From: Acetobacter estunensis
Lineage (GTDB): Bacteria; Pseudomonadota; Alphaproteobacteria; Acetobacterales; Acetobacteraceae
Direction of reading: 5' to 3'
Length of the DNA stretch: 64,000 nt
Assembly (NCBI RefSeq): GCF_011516945.1
Contig: NZ_WOTH01000004.1
Location: 1 to 64,000, forward strand
In this document: positions 1 through 9,126 of the stretch, in pieces
Layout: each line of letters begins with the position of its first letter
Position numbering within the stretch: the first letter of the stretch is position 1
Position numbers and translations under genes: made by a program
Notes under the pieces: generated by a model
The model's database searches: none
Told to the model about the DNA's origin: nothing
What the model saw: the letters and a program-made list of their open reading frames with translations, nothing else

Positions 1-119
1 ATCTGCCTCCAGAGGCAAAATGCCGTTGTCATTCCAGATCAGACGCACAGGACACAGCTCTCAGAACAGAGAATAACACTCTTCAGACAAAATGTGAGAA
101 ATCCGCGTCGAAGATTCGT

Positions 120-148
120 TTGACAGCGTAACGGCGGAATGCAAGATC
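120..148 (+). promoter_or_regulatory. Putative sigma70 promoter of the gcv operon
   Basis: A perfect TTGACA (120-125) is followed after 17 bases by AAGATC, a poor -10 box. Transcription from here would start around 155, just before the first glycine aptamer, which is where a riboswitch leader should begin. The -35 box and its position are seen directly; promoter activity is inferred. Confidence 0.45.
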
Positions 149-157
149 AGCCTGTCG

Positions 158-312
158 CAGCGGGAGAGACTGGCCCTGTGCCAGCGCCGAAGGAGCAACC
201 GCCCTGGAATCTCTCAGGCAGAAGGACCCTGCGACGGAAATTTCTGGAGAGTGGTGCATCAGGCACCCGCCGACGGGATAGCGATCTCAGGCAAACGGAC
301 AGAAGGGGCGCG
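158..312 (+). promoter_or_regulatory. Tandem glycine riboswitch upstream of gcvT
   Basis: Two consecutive glycine-aptamer-like segments lie in the leader of the glycine cleavage operon. The first runs from about 158 to 236 (GGGAGAGAC at 162-170, later CTCTCAGGCAGAAGGACC). The second runs from about 240 to 312 (CTGGAGAGTG, then CCGACGGG, ATCTCAGGCAAACGGACAG, AGGGG). Conserved CTCAGGCA-A-GGAC blocks in both halves and the short linker match the tandem gcvT RNA family. In that family glycine binding usually switches the gcv operon on, so that excess glycine is degraded. No clear terminator hairpin was seen between the second aptamer and gcvT, so control may act at translation initiation. Confidence 0.92.
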
Positions 313-395
313 CAACTGAGCCGGATTATCCGGTAAGTGAGGAGCGTTCCCATGTCGTCGAATCTGTTCGTTTTCCGTTTTGCCGAGGTGTCCGC

Positions 396-1529
396 ATGAG
401 CGAGACACTTCACCATACTCCCCTCTTTTCCCTGCATGAGACGCTTGGTGCGCGCATGGTGCCGTTCGCGGGCTATGCCATGCCGCTGCAATATGCCGAC
501 GGCATCATGGCCGAGCATCTGCATACGCGGGCGCATGCCGGTCTGTTCGATGTCTCGCATATGGGGCAGGTGATTGTCCGCCCCAGAGACGGCGATATGG
601 CGAGTGCCGCGCGCGCACTGGAACGGATCGTTCCTGTGGATGTGCTCGGCCTGAAACGTGGCCGTCAGCGCTATGGTTTTCTTACGAATGCGCAGGGCGG
701 CATCCTCGACGATCTCATGATTGCCAATCTGGGCGACCGGTTCCTCGTGGTGGTGAATGCTGCCTGCAAGGCGCAGGACATCGCGCTGATGGAAAAGGCG
801 CTTGTGCCGGACTGCGCGGTTGACGTGCTGACGGATCGTGGCCTTCTGGCCCTTCAAGGACCGGAGGCGGAGAAGGTTCTCGCGCGGTTGCTGCCGGTGG
901 TGGCCACCATGAAGTTCATGGATGTGCGCAACGAAACACTGGAAGGCGTGGACGTGATCGTCGCGCGTTCGGGTTACACGGGAGAGGATGGTTTCGAGAT
1001 CAGCGTGCCGGCTCTGGCGGCCGATCACATCGCTCGACTTCTGTTGGCGGAGCCGGAAGTAAAGCCCGTGGGTTTGGGCGCGCGTGACAGTCTGCGGCTG
1101 GAAGCGGGCCTGTGTCTCTACGGCGCCGATCTGGACACGACCACCACGCCGGTCGAAGGCGCGTTGGAGTGGGCCATCCAGAAGGCTCGTCGGCATGGCG
1201 GTGCGCGGGAGGGCGGCTTTCCCGGTGCGGAAGTGGTGTTGAGACAGCTTGAGGAAGGCGCTGGACGCCGCCGCGTCGGCTTGCTGGCCGAAGGGCGTGC
1301 CCCCATCCGTCACGGTGCGGCATTGTTTGCCGCGGCCGAAGACGGAGAGCCGGTCGGTCTCGTTACGTCGGGTGCGTTCGGACCGTCTCTGAAGGCGCCG
1401 GTCGCGATGGGCTATGTGCCAACCGCCTTGGCCGCTCCCGGCACGCAACTGTTTGCTGAACTGCGTGGGCGACGGGTGCCGGTGAAGGTGGCGGCCATGC
1501 CGTTCGTGCCGGCGGGATTCAAGCGCTGA
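396..1529 (+). CDS. gcvT: Glycine cleavage system aminomethyltransferase (T protein)
   Basis: The 377-residue protein takes the aminomethyl group carried on lipoyl-GcvH and transfers its methylene to tetrahydrofolate, releasing ammonia. The N-terminus shows the family signature: a G-A-R-M-V-P-F-A-G-Y-MP segment and DVSHMGQ around residue 50. A GILDDLM segment carries the conserved Asp region, and the C-terminal beta-barrel ends in VPAGFKR. Length is normal for the family. The ATG is preceded by GAGGTG. It is first in gcvT-gcvH-gcvP and lies directly behind the glycine riboswitch, which presumably controls the whole operon. The assignment is firm. Confidence 0.96.
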   Translation: MSETLHHTPLFSLHETLGARMVPFAGYAMPLQYADGIMAEHLHTRAHAGLFDVSHMGQVIVRPRDGDMASAARALERIVPVDVLGLKRGRQRYGFLTNAQGGILDDLMIANLGDRFLVVVNAACKAQDIALMEKALVPDCAVDVLTDRGLLALQGPEAEKVLARLLPVVATMKFMDVRNETLEGVDVIVARSGYTGEDGFEISVPALAADHIARLLLAEPEVKPVGLGARDSLRLEAGLCLYGADLDTTTTPVEGALEWAIQKARRHGGAREGGFPGAEVVLRQLEEGAGRRRVGLLAEGRAPIRHGAALFAAAEDGEPVGLVTSGAFGPSLKAPVAMGYVPTALAAPGTQLFAELRGRRVPVKVAAMPFVPAGFKR

Positions 1530-1611
1530 AGCTATGTGGTTGGGAAACATCCTGACTCAATAATGATATTTCCAGCTCTGCTTATGGGGCTGTGGCAAGG
1601 GGAGGTGGGGA

Positions 1612-1977
1612 ATGACACTTTATTTCACCAAGGAACATGAATGGCTGCGCGTCGAAGGCGATGTGGCGATTGTGGGAATCACGAAGCACGCGGCGGAGGA
1701 GTTGGGTGAAATCGTGTTCTTTGAACTCAATGTTTCCGCAGAGGATGTGCAGCAGGGCGATTCCGTCGCCGTGGTGGAATCCGTGAAGGCCGCGTCGGAT
1801 GTCTACGCGCCGGTGGATGGGGTCATTGTCGAGGGCAATCCGGATCTTGCGAACAATCCTGAACTCATCAGCAGCGATCCGGAAGGAAATGGCTGGATGC
1901 TCAAGCTGCGCCTTACCAATGAGAGCCAGCTTGCCGGGTTGCTCGACGCGGATGCCTATGCGGCCCTGATCGGCTGA
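1612..1977 (+). CDS. gcvH: Glycine cleavage system H protein
   Basis: This 121-residue lipoyl carrier shuttles the aminomethyl intermediate between the P and T proteins. The lipoylation motif VESVKAASDVY is present, making Lys59 the predicted lipoyl lysine, and the N-terminal YFTKEHEWLRVEGD block is diagnostic. The start ATG has a strong AGGGGAGGTGGGG ribosome-binding site. It lies 82 bases after gcvT and 72 bases before gcvP in one operon. The L protein (dihydrolipoyl dehydrogenase) is not in the window and is normally shared with other complexes. Confidence 0.97.
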   Translation: MTLYFTKEHEWLRVEGDVAIVGITKHAAEELGEIVFFELNVSAEDVQQGDSVAVVESVKAASDVYAPVDGVIVEGNPDLANNPELISSDPEGNGWMLKLRLTNESQLAGLLDADAYAALIG

Positions 1978-2049
1978 CGGTTCTGGAACGCGGCAGATAC
2001 GCCGCGTTCCACCTGCATATAAAATACCCTGTCTCTGTGAGGATGAATC

Positions 2050-4914
2050 GTGACCGTCTGGACCAGCCTCAAGCCGTCTGCCGATGCTTTCGCTTCCCGT
2101 CATATCGGCCCGCGTGAGGCCGAGATCGTGGCCATGCTGTCCGCGCTTGATGTCGGCAGCGAGGCGGAACTGCTCGATCAGATCGTGCCCTCCACGATCC
2201 GTTCCGAGCGCCCGATGGGGATTGGTTCCGGCTGGTCGGAGGTCGAGGTTCTGGCACGGCTTCGCGAACTGGCCGGGCGCAACACGGTCATGACCTCGCT
2301 GATCGGGCAGGGCTATTACGGCACGGTCTTGCCGGGCGTGATCCAGCGCAACATCTTGGAAAATCCAGCGTGGTACACGGCCTACACGCCGTATCAGCCC
2401 GAGATCAGCCAGGGGCGTCTTGAGGCGCTTCTGAACTTCCAGACGCTAGTGTGCGAACTGACGGGGTTGGATATCGCCAACGCCTCCCTACTGGATGAGG
2501 CGACGGCGGCGGCCGAGGCCATGGCGCTGGCCAAGCGTGTGGCAAAGTCGAAGTCGGACGTGTTCTTTGTGGACGCCGATACGCATCCACAGACGCTCTC
2601 GGTTCTGAAAACCCGTGCCGAGCCATTCGGGTTCCGCATTGTCGTCGGTGATCCGGCGACGGATCTCGATCCATCCGCCGTGTTCGGCGGGCTGTTTTCC
2701 TATCCCGGTAGCTCCGGGGCAATCCGCGATCCGCGTGCGGCCATCAAGGCTCTGCACGCGGCGGGGGCGATTGCCGTGATGGCGGCAGACCCGCTGGCGC
2801 TGACGGTGCTTGCCGCGCCGGGCGATCTGGGCGCTGATATTGCTGTTGGCTCCATGCAGCGTTTTGGCGTGCCGATGGGTTTTGGCGGCCCACATGCGGC
2901 CTATATGGCCGTGCGCGATGCTTACAAGCGCAGCATGCCCGGGCGTCTGGTGGGCGTATCCATTGATGCGTCCGGGCAGCCCGCCTATCGGTTGGCCCTC
3001 CAGACCCGTGAGCAGCACATCCGCCGTGAAAAGGCGACATCGAATATCTGCACGGCACAGGTGCTTCTGGCCGTTATTGCCAGCATGTATGCGGTTTATC
3101 ACGGTCCTGAAGGGCTGGTGGCAATCGCAAAACGTGTGGCGGGATTGACGGCGGCTCTGAGCGCGGGCCTGCGTTCGCTTGGCGTGCATGTGGATACGGA
3201 ATGTGTGTTCGACACGTTCACGGTGCGTGTCGCGCCTGAGGAGGCGGAAACGATTCATGCTCGCGCCGTCGCGGCCGGGATGAACTTCCGTCGCGCGGGG
3301 ACGGGTGTGATCGGTCTGTCACTGGATGAGACGACGACGCCCGAAGTGGTGGAAGCCGTGTGGCGTTGCTTCGATCCGGAGTGTCCGGTGGGTGCGCTGG
3401 CCGCTGCCGCGAACGGATGTCCGGAACTCTCCGCTGCGGTTCCACCCGAACTGCGTCGTGAAAAGCCGTTCCTGTCTCAGGAGGTGTTCAACACGCACCG
3501 ATCTGAGACGGACATGCTGCGCTATCTCCGTCAGCTTTCCGACAAGGATCTGGCGCTGGATCGCTCCATGATCCCGCTCGGCTCCTGCACGATGAAACTG
3601 AATGCCACGGTGGAGATGATGCCCATCACATGGCCCGGTTTCTGCGATCTTCACCCCTTTGCGCCTGCCAGCCAGACGCAAGGATATGCCGAACTGTTCC
3701 GCGATCTGGAGGGCTGGCTCTGCGCGATCAGCGGTTATGACGCGGTTTCGCTCCAACCCAATTCCGGTGCGCAGGGCGAATATGCCGGCCTTCTGGCCAT
3801 TCGCGGCTGGCAGCGCGCACGTGGGCAGACGCAGCGCGATGTGTGCCTGATCCCGGCCTCCGCCCACGGCACCAACCCGGCTTCTGCCCAGATGGCGGGA
3901 ATGAAGGTGGTGGTCGTGCGGTGTGACGCCAGCGGCAATGTGGACATGGAGGATCTGAAGGCAAAGGTCGCGCAGCATGCGGACACGCTGGCGGCCATCA
4001 TGATCACCTATCCCTCCACGCACGGCGTGTTCGAGGAAAACGTGCGTGACATCTGCGCGCTGGTGCATGAGGCGGGAGGGCAGGTCTATCTCGACGGTGC
4101 GAACATGAACGCGCAGGTCGGACTGTCGCAGCCGGGCAAATATGGCGCGGATGTCAGCCATTTCAACCTGCACAAGACGTTCTGCATTCCTCACGGCGGC
4201 GGTGGTCCCGGCATGGGGCCGATTGGCGTGCGCGCGCATCTTTCTCCGTTTCTGCCGGGACGCCCGGAGGAAGGAGAGGCGCTGGCTGTGTCGGCTGCCC
4301 CCTTCGGTTCCGCGTCCATTCTGCCGATTTCATGGGCCTATATCCGCCTCATGGGCGATGCCGGACTGGCAAGGGCGACGACGCTTGCGCTTCTGAACGC
4401 CAATTACATCGCAACCCGTCTGTCGGGGGCGTATCCGATACTGTATCGGGGTGTGAACGGGCGTGTGGCGCATGAGTGCATCGTGGATCTGCGGCCCATA
4501 AAGGAGACATCGGGCGTCACGGTGGATGACATCGCCAAGCGCTTGGTGGATTTCGGGTTTCACGCGCCGACGGTGAGTTTCCCGGTGGCGGGGACTTTCA
4601 TGATCGAGCCCACCGAATCCGAAGGAAAACGCGAGTTGGACCGGTTCTGTGCTGCCATGCTCGCGATCCGTGAGGAAATCCGTCAGATCGAAGAAGGGCG
4701 TATCGCTGTGCAGGATGCGCCTCTGCGTCATGCGCCGCATACGGCCCGCGATCTGGCGTCCGAGTGGGAGCGGGTGTATTCACGCAGTGAAGGGTGCTTC
4801 CCGCCCGGAGTGGATCCTGCGACGAAATACTGGCCAGCGGTCGGGCGTATCGACAACGCGCATGGGGATCGCAATCTGATCTGTTCCTGTCCGGAACCTT
4901 CCTTTTACGAATGA
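2050..4914 (+). CDS. gcvP: Glycine dehydrogenase (decarboxylating), P protein
   Basis: The PLP-dependent P protein decarboxylates glycine and loads the aminomethyl group onto lipoyl-GcvH. At 954 residues it is the fused, homodimeric type, with the N-terminal half (about 1-440) and C-terminal half (about 455-954) matching the two subunits found separately in some bacteria. The PLP-binding motif FNLHKTF followed by a Gly-rich run places the Schiff-base lysine at Lys709. The start is GTG, preceded by GAGGA (2039-2043), and the N-terminus [10 protein letters not shown] is the usual P-protein opening. The stop codon overlaps a possible ATG of the next reading frame (ATGA at 4911). Confidence 0.97.
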   Translation: MTVWTSLKPSADAFASRHIGPREAEIVAMLSALDVGSEAELLDQIVPSTIRSERPMGIGSGWSEVEVLARLRELAGRNTVMTSLIGQGYYGTVLPGVIQRNILENPAWYTAYTPYQPEISQGRLEALLNFQTLVCELTGLDIANASLLDEATAAAEAMALAKRVAKSKSDVFFVDADTHPQTLSVLKTRAEPFGFRIVVGDPATDLDPSAVFGGLFSYPGSSGAIRDPRAAIKALHAAGAIAVMAADPLALTVLAAPGDLGADIAVGSMQRFGVPMGFGGPHAAYMAVRDAYKRSMPGRLVGVSIDASGQPAYRLALQTREQHIRREKATSNICTAQVLLAVIASMYAVYHGPEGLVAIAKRVAGLTAALSAGLRSLGVHVDTECVFDTFTVRVAPEEAETIHARAVAAGMNFRRAGTGVIGLSLDETTTPEVVEAVWRCFDPECPVGALAAAANGCPELSAAVPPELRREKPFLSQEVFNTHRSETDMLRYLRQLSDKDLALDRSMIPLGSCTMKLNATVEMMPITWPGFCDLHPFAPASQTQGYAELFRDLEGWLCAISGYDAVSLQPNSGAQGEYAGLLAIRGWQRARGQTQRDVCLIPASAHGTNPASAQMAGMKVVVVRCDASGNVDMEDLKAKVAQHADTLAAIMITYPSTHGVFEENVRDICALVHEAGGQVYLDGANMNAQVGLSQPGKYGADVSHFNLHKTFCIPHGGGGPGMGPIGVRAHLSPFLPGRPEEGEALAVSAAPFGSASILPISWAYIRLMGDAGLARATTLALLNANYIATRLSGAYPILYRGVNGRVAHECIVDLRPIKETSGVTVDDIAKRLVDFGFHAPTVSFPVAGTFMIEPTESEGKRELDRFCAAMLAIREEIRQIEEGRIAVQDAPLRHAPHTARDLASEWERVYSRSEGCFPPGVDPATKYWPAVGRIDNAHGDRNLICSCPEPSFYE

Positions 4915-4970
4915 GTTTGAAGTCGCAGGAAGCGCCGTCCAAACGGCGTAATCTTCGAACAGGACATGCA

Positions 4971-5354
4971 ATGGCACGAGCGCCGTCCGCTCTGAAGGCG
5001 GAGTTGGGGAGTCATGAAACGCTGGGACAGCGTATTCGCGCGCTGCGGCAATATGCGGGCATGACGCAGGCCAAACTGGCCACGGTGCTTGGGCTTTCAC
5101 GCAGTGCGATTGCGCATTGGGAGACGGACCGGGACGGGCGTGTGCGTCAGTATCTGCCGCGTCTGGCCGAACTTTTCGAAGTGCCGCTCGAGGTTTTTCT
5201 CAATGGCATGGCTACGCAGGAAGCCGTGGTCGAACTAACCATCGATGAGGTGGATCTTCTGCGTCTCTACCGCAGCCTCGATGTGGGGGAGCGGCTTTCC
5301 GTGCAGCGCTCGATCATGCGTCTTCTTCGGCGCAGGCAGAAGGCGGCCCCGTAG
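4971..5354 (+). CDS. Small XRE-family helix-turn-helix regulator
   Basis: The 127-residue protein has one Cro/C1-type HTH at about residues 18-72 (LGQRIRALRQYAGMTQAKLA, then GLSRSAIAHWE). A C-terminal helical segment may be for dimerisation. The chosen ATG has AGGA six bases upstream. An in-frame ATG at 4911 overlaps the gcvP stop as ATGA and would add 20 basic residues, so translational coupling is possible. It follows gcvP in the same direction without a terminator and is probably co-transcribed from the riboswitch leader. Its targets are unknown; a role in glycine or one-carbon control would be inference from position only. Confidence 0.85.
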   Translation: MARAPSALKAELGSHETLGQRIRALRQYAGMTQAKLATVLGLSRSAIAHWETDRDGRVRQYLPRLAELFEVPLEVFLNGMATQEAVVELTIDEVDLLRLYRSLDVGERLSVQRSIMRLLRRRQKAAP

Positions 5355-5362
5355 GCCGCCTT
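5340..5362 (+). terminator. Hairpin terminator between the gcv operon and a convergent gene
   Basis: An AAGGCGGCC stem (5340-5348) and its complement GGCCGCCTT (5354-5362) enclose a 5-base loop, with only a short T run. The hairpin overlaps the end of the XRE gene and lies 13 bases before the convergent dehydrogenase gene, so it may serve both directions. Confidence 0.5.
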
Positions 5363-5375
5363 TCCTGGACTGATG

Positions 5376-6266
5376 TCAGCCGTCATTGGCGACTGTGTGT
5401 TCCATCACGCGGATCAGACTGGAATAATCCTCATTGGGTGACAGGCGGCGCGTCAGTGAAAGCTGCTGTGTAGTGGCGGCGAGCGTTGGCACCGGCACGG
5501 CTTCGCGGGCCGCTGCGTCGAGCAGGAGGCGCATGTCTTTCTGCATCAGGCGTGCGGGGAACTGCGGCGCGAAGTCACCCTCCTTCGCTGCTTTGAGCTT
5601 GCGCTTGTGGTGAGGGGAAATCACTGCCACCTGATCGAGCGCGTCGAACAGCATGGACCGATCGAGACCTGCGGCCAGACCATAGCCCACGGCTTCAGCC
5701 AGAGCGGCGAGACCGGCTCCCATGATCCCGTTGATGACGAGCTTGAGTCGGGCGCCGCTGCCTGAAGGGCCGGTGTGAATCGTGATCTTTCCGATGGCGT
5801 CGAAGATGGGTGCTGCGTTCGTCACGTCTTCTTCGCTGCCACCCGCCAGCACGACCAGAGTGCCCGATTGCGCTTCCGGTGTGCTGCCGGAAACAGGCGC
5901 ATCGATGACGGTGACGCCGGCTTTCTTCCCGGCTTCAAGCAATTCCGAGGTGGCTTCGGGGGAGACGGACGAGGTGTTGATGAGCACGCTGCCGCGCTTC
6001 ATGCCTGCAAGCGTGCCATCCGCGCCATACATGGAGGCCGCTAGCGCCTCATCGTCCGGCACGCAGGCAATGACCACATCGGCCTGTTCTGCCAAAGCCT
6101 TTGGGGAGGGGAGCATGGCGACGGCAGGGTCCGGGCTTTTCCCCGAGGGTGTGTAGGCGGTGATCGTATATCCGGCGGTGCGCAGATGTGCGCCCATGCG
6201 GCTGGCCATGGCGCCAAAGCCGATGAAGCCGATCCGGGGCGTGTTGGCGGGCGAGAGTTGGGGCAT
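5376..6266 (-). CDS. NAD(P)-dependent beta-hydroxyacid dehydrogenase
   Basis: This 296-residue member of the 3-hydroxyisobutyrate dehydrogenase / tartronate semialdehyde reductase family reduces or oxidises small beta-hydroxyacids with NAD(P). The N-terminal Rossmann motif IGFIGFGAMASRMG spans residues 12-25. The substrate-loop signature DAPVSGS is at 132-138. The expected catalytic lysine is Lys175 in a KLVINGIMG segment (usually K-x-x-x-N). The C-terminal helical domain is complete. The gene stands alone, convergent with the gcv operon. The substrate cannot be told from sequence; glyoxylate-derived or hydroxyisobutyrate-like compounds are plausible. Confidence 0.88.
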   Translation of the reverse strand: MPQLSPANTPRIGFIGFGAMASRMGAHLRTAGYTITAYTPSGKSPDPAVAMLPSPKALAEQADVVIACVPDDEALAASMYGADGTLAGMKRGSVLINTSSVSPEATSELLEAGKKAGVTVIDAPVSGSTPEAQSGTLVVLAGGSEEDVTNAAPIFDAIGKITIHTGPSGSGARLKLVINGIMGAGLAALAEAVGYGLAAGLDRSMLFDALDQVAVISPHHKRKLKAAKEGDFAPQFPARLMQKDMRLLLDAAAREAVPVPTLAATTQQLSLTRRLSPNEDYSSLIRVMEHTVANDG

Positions 6267-6471
6267 GGGGGAGGTGTCCTCCGAAGAAGGGAAGCGGCAG
6301 GCGAGCCGGTTACGGATCCGTTCCTGTCCGTGATGAGGAAAGACTGAAAGCTGCGTAGGAAAGGGTCAAGGGAGAGAAGGCTTCTGAAAACGCAGGCGTG
6401 ATCGCGCTCTTGCCTGTTCCTACAAGCGTGAAAGACGATAGACAGGATATTCAGGACGGAGGACCGCCTTC

Positions 6472-7083
6472 ATGAAAGCCCGCAACCGTCGCCAGCGTTT
6501 CCTTTCGCGTCCTGTGGAAGAATGTCTGGTCTGGCTGCTTTTTCTGGTGCCGGCCGCGTCAGAGTGGTGGGCGGCCCGGACGGGGGAACTGGGCGCGCAT
6601 CCCGTGACGCAGGCTGAGAAAGATCTTGGCCTGTGGGCCTTTCGTTTCCTGTTGCTGACGCTGGCGATTACGCCTTTGCGCCGTTACGCTCGTATTGATC
6701 TTATGAAGTGGCGTCGTGTGGCAGGGCTACTGGCGTTTACCTATGCCGTGTTGCATGTGGGCGTGTATGCTGTGGGAGAGCGTCAGGGCGATCTGGCAAG
6801 AATTCTTCATGACCTTGCCAATAGGCTTTTTCTACCGTTCGGATTGGCGGCCTTCCTGATCCTTCTAGCCTTGGCGGTCACATCCCAACAGTTTTCCATG
6901 AAGCTACTGGGACGTCGCTGGCGGATCCTACACCGAGGCATTTACGCTGCGGCCATTCTGGTGACCGTACACGACCTTCTTGGACATAAGCACTGGCTTG
7001 GGGCGCCGCTGGTGTATGCTTTTATCGCCTGCGGACTGGTCGCCATGCGATCCGTTCGACGCCCGCCGGTCCGACTGCTCTGA
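6472..7083 (+). CDS. msrQ: Heme-binding membrane subunit MsrQ (YedZ) of methionine sulfoxide reductase
   Basis: The 203-residue integral membrane protein has about six hydrophobic helices. It belongs to the ferric-reductase-like family that passes electrons from the quinone pool or flavin to periplasmic MsrP for repair of oxidised methionines. Conserved features are LMKWRRVAGLLAFTYAVLHV with its heme-ligand histidine and the later LHRGIYAAAI and HDLLGHKHW segments. A GGAGGA sequence lies upstream. No msrP lies next to it on either side, although the two are usually adjacent. The partner must be elsewhere or absent. Confidence 0.85.
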   Translation: MKARNRRQRFLSRPVEECLVWLLFLVPAASEWWAARTGELGAHPVTQAEKDLGLWAFRFLLLTLAITPLRRYARIDLMKWRRVAGLLAFTYAVLHVGVYAVGERQGDLARILHDLANRLFLPFGLAAFLILLALAVTSQQFSMKLLGRRWRILHRGIYAAAILVTVHDLLGHKHWLGAPLVYAFIACGLVAMRSVRRPPVRLL

Positions 7084-7085
7084 AA

Positions 7086-7751
7086 TCAGAAGACGGCGCT
7101 GTGCGTGTCGATTTCCTGACGGATGTCGCCAATCAGCCGACGCAGCCCCTCGCGCGTGACCAGTCCTGTGGTGAGATTGCGGGCGGAGAGATGGTGCGTG
7201 TCCGCAATTCTGAGGCCATCGGGCATCGTTGTGAGCCGGTTATGGCGGAAACTTACGCGTGAAAGAGGGATGCCGCAGGCCGCCACGGTGGCGTTGTGGG
7301 CGAGCAGACCAAGCGCCAGAACGACCCGCAGATCGGCCATGGTCTGGAGTTCCGAGCGCAGGAACTGGTTGCATGTGGCAATTTCGGAGGGTTGGGGCAG
7401 CCCGGCTGGTGGGGCGCAGCGCATGGCTGAGACCATGCGGGCGGCGGTGGGTGTGAATCCCTGCGCGTTCCCACTCTGCGTTGCGCGCGTCCCGAACGCG
7501 AATTCTTCCAGAATCTCGTGCAGTAACTCTTCCGCCTGAAGATCGGGAAGCAGGGTGGTCGTGCCATCGGCGTGAGGAGCGGGTGCAAGTCCTACGATGA
7601 GGAGGGGAGCGTTTTGCGGTCCGCGTGGCGGCCGGGGGGCATGTCCCGGTGACAGAGCGCGGCTCTGAACGATCCGAGGGCAGAGTGGGCAGTCCGCCGC
7701 AGGCTCATGAGCGAGGGCGGTGTCGATGACGGGAGAGGGAAGGACGCTCAT
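7086..7751 (-). CDS. Divergent uracil-DNA glycosylase superfamily protein (type-5-like)
   Basis: The 221-residue protein resembles type 5 (UdgB-like) uracil-DNA glycosylases. It has an N-terminal CPLCPRIV cysteine pair, a GLAPAPHADG segment at the position of the first active-site motif, MVSAMRCAPP in the middle, VVLALGLLAHNA, and a C-terminal HHLSARNLTTG replacing the usual SYHPSxQNTxTG. Downstream of GLAPAPH the usual N-R-TG-R-FTGD stretch is missing, and the last motif has lost SYHPS. It keeps the family layout, including likely iron-sulfur cysteines, but may have altered specificity or be inactive. It overlaps nothing and ends 2 bases from convergent msrQ. Confidence 0.75.
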   Translation of the reverse strand: MSVLPSPVIDTALAHEPAADCPLCPRIVQSRALSPGHAPRPPRGPQNAPLLIVGLAPAPHADGTTTLLPDLQAEELLHEILEEFAFGTRATQSGNAQGFTPTAARMVSAMRCAPPAGLPQPSEIATCNQFLRSELQTMADLRVVLALGLLAHNATVAACGIPLSRVSFRHNRLTTMPDGLRIADTHHLSARNLTTGLVTREGLRRLIGDIRQEIDTHSAVF

Positions 7752-7833
7752 GATGAGATGGGGCTCCGGTGTCGGGAAGCGGTGCTCCCGCCTCGGCGAG
7801 CGTCAGTCGGGCCGAGGGCAGGGGCAGGCCGGA

Positions 7834-8427
7834 TCATTCCTCTTCGCTGGCCTGATCGGCCGGGTGGCGAATCGGCGCCTGTTTCGGGCGGGGCTCGGTC
7901 TGGCGGCGGGTGATGTCTTCGGCAATGTCGGCCAGTTCGATGAACTGATCGGCCTGACGGCGCAGGTCATCGCCGATCAGTGGCGGTGAGGAGCGCATGG
8001 AGGAAATGACCGACACGCGCACACCCTGCCGTTGCACGGCTTCCACCACACGGCGGAAATCGGAATCGCCCGTGATCAGGATGGCATGGTCGATGTGCGG
8101 GGCAGCCTCCATCATGTCCACCGCGATTTCGATGTCCATGTTGCCCTTCACGCGGCGGCGACCGCTCTGGTCGGTGTATTCCCGTGCCGTCTTCGTGACG
8201 AGGAAATAGCCGTTATAGGACAGCCAGTCCGTGAGCGGCTTGATGGGCGAATATTCATCGGTGTCGAGAATGGCGGCGTAATAATGGGCGCGAAGCAGAT
8301 GCGTGCGTTTGGTGAAGAAATCCAGCATCTTGCGGTAATCAACGTCGAATCCGAGGCCGCGGGATGCGGAATAAAGACTTGATCCGTCAATGAAGAGGCA
8401 GGTGCGTTCGGTATTGTGAATGATCAT
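7834..8427 (-). CDS. NYN-domain (LabA/DUF88-like) protein, putative RNase
   Basis: The 197-residue protein has a complete NYN fold of the PIN-like nuclease superfamily. It contains CLFIDGSSLY with the first acidic residue (about 13), KGNMDIEIAVDMM with the central acidic residues, and ILITGDSDFRRVVEA with the last acidic motif. These conserved aspartates are those that bind metal in PIN/NYN nucleases, so RNA cleavage is plausible. The C-terminus is a short, charged tail. It is divergently oriented to folK across about 120 bases. In many alphaproteobacteria a gene of this family lies next to folK, rpoZ and the Rsh gene, as here. Confidence 0.88.
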   Translation of the reverse strand: MIIHNTERTCLFIDGSSLYSASRGLGFDVDYRKMLDFFTKRTHLLRAHYYAAILDTDEYSPIKPLTDWLSYNGYFLVTKTAREYTDQSGRRRVKGNMDIEIAVDMMEAAPHIDHAILITGDSDFRRVVEAVQRQGVRVSVISSMRSSPPLIGDDLRRQADQFIELADIAEDITRRQTEPRPKQAPIRHPADQASEEE

Positions 8428-8547
8428 GCAGTTGTGTCTTCCTTGAATGCGCTGGAGTTTTTGATAAACAGGTTAAGTTTCCGTTATATCAGTCCACTAA
8501 TCGTTGTTTTTTGACGCGAGGACGGTGAGGAAGAAAGGGGGACTTCC

Positions 8548-9060
8548 GTGGAGGTTGTCATCGCCATCGGCGCCAACCTGGCTGGTCCAGACCCTCTGAC
8601 CGGTGCCCTTGTGTCGCCGTCCGCGACATGTGACGCAGCAGTGGAAGCCCTGCGCGCCACGCCCGGTCTGAAAATCGTTTCGGTTTCTCCATGGTACGAG
8701 AGTGAACCGATCCCTCCATCCGGCCAGCCTCCCTACATAAATGGGGTGGTGGTCGGCAAGACCTCTCTCTCTCCTCTTGTCCTCCTTGATACACTTCATC
8801 ACATTGAAGCGCAGTTCGGACGCCAGCGCAGTGTCGTTAACGCGGCGCGTACGCTCGATCTCGACCTTATCGATGCGGGTGGCCTGATTCGTACGGAGGG
8901 CCGTCCCCTGCTTCCCCATCCACGCGCGACCCAGCGCGCTTTCGTGTTGCTTCCCTTGCGCGATGTATGGCCGGATTGGCGCGATCCGCTCACAAAACGC
9001 ACGGTGGAGGATTTGGTTTCCGCTCTGCCGCCCCAGACAATCCGCCGTTTGATGCCATGA
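8548..9060 (+). CDS. folK: 2-amino-4-hydroxy-6-hydroxymethyldihydropteridine pyrophosphokinase
   Basis: FolK transfers pyrophosphate from ATP to 6-hydroxymethyl-dihydropterin in folate synthesis. The 170-residue sequence opens with VVIAIGANLAGP. It carries SPWYESEP and PPYINGVVVG, then ARTLDLDLIDAGG with the catalytic D-x-D, and finally LLPHPRATQRAFVLLPL. These are the standard HPPK motifs in order. The GTG start has AGGGGGA upstream. Folate links loosely to the glycine cleavage system at the left edge, but there is no operon connection. Confidence 0.95.
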   Translation: MEVVIAIGANLAGPDPLTGALVSPSATCDAAVEALRATPGLKIVSVSPWYESEPIPPSGQPPYINGVVVGKTSLSPLVLLDTLHHIEAQFGRQRSVVNAARTLDLDLIDAGGLIRTEGRPLLPHPRATQRAFVLLPLRDVWPDWRDPLTKRTVEDLVSALPPQTIRRLMP

Positions 9061-9126
9061 TCGCTTCCCTCGGGCGCTATGGGGTGCTATGAAAGGCCTC
9101 TTAATGGATTTCCTGGAGGCCACTTC

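Noticed and set aside
139-336. A 65-codon plus-strand frame covering the riboswitch
   Set aside because: It overlaps the structured aptamers and gives a low-complexity peptide without features.
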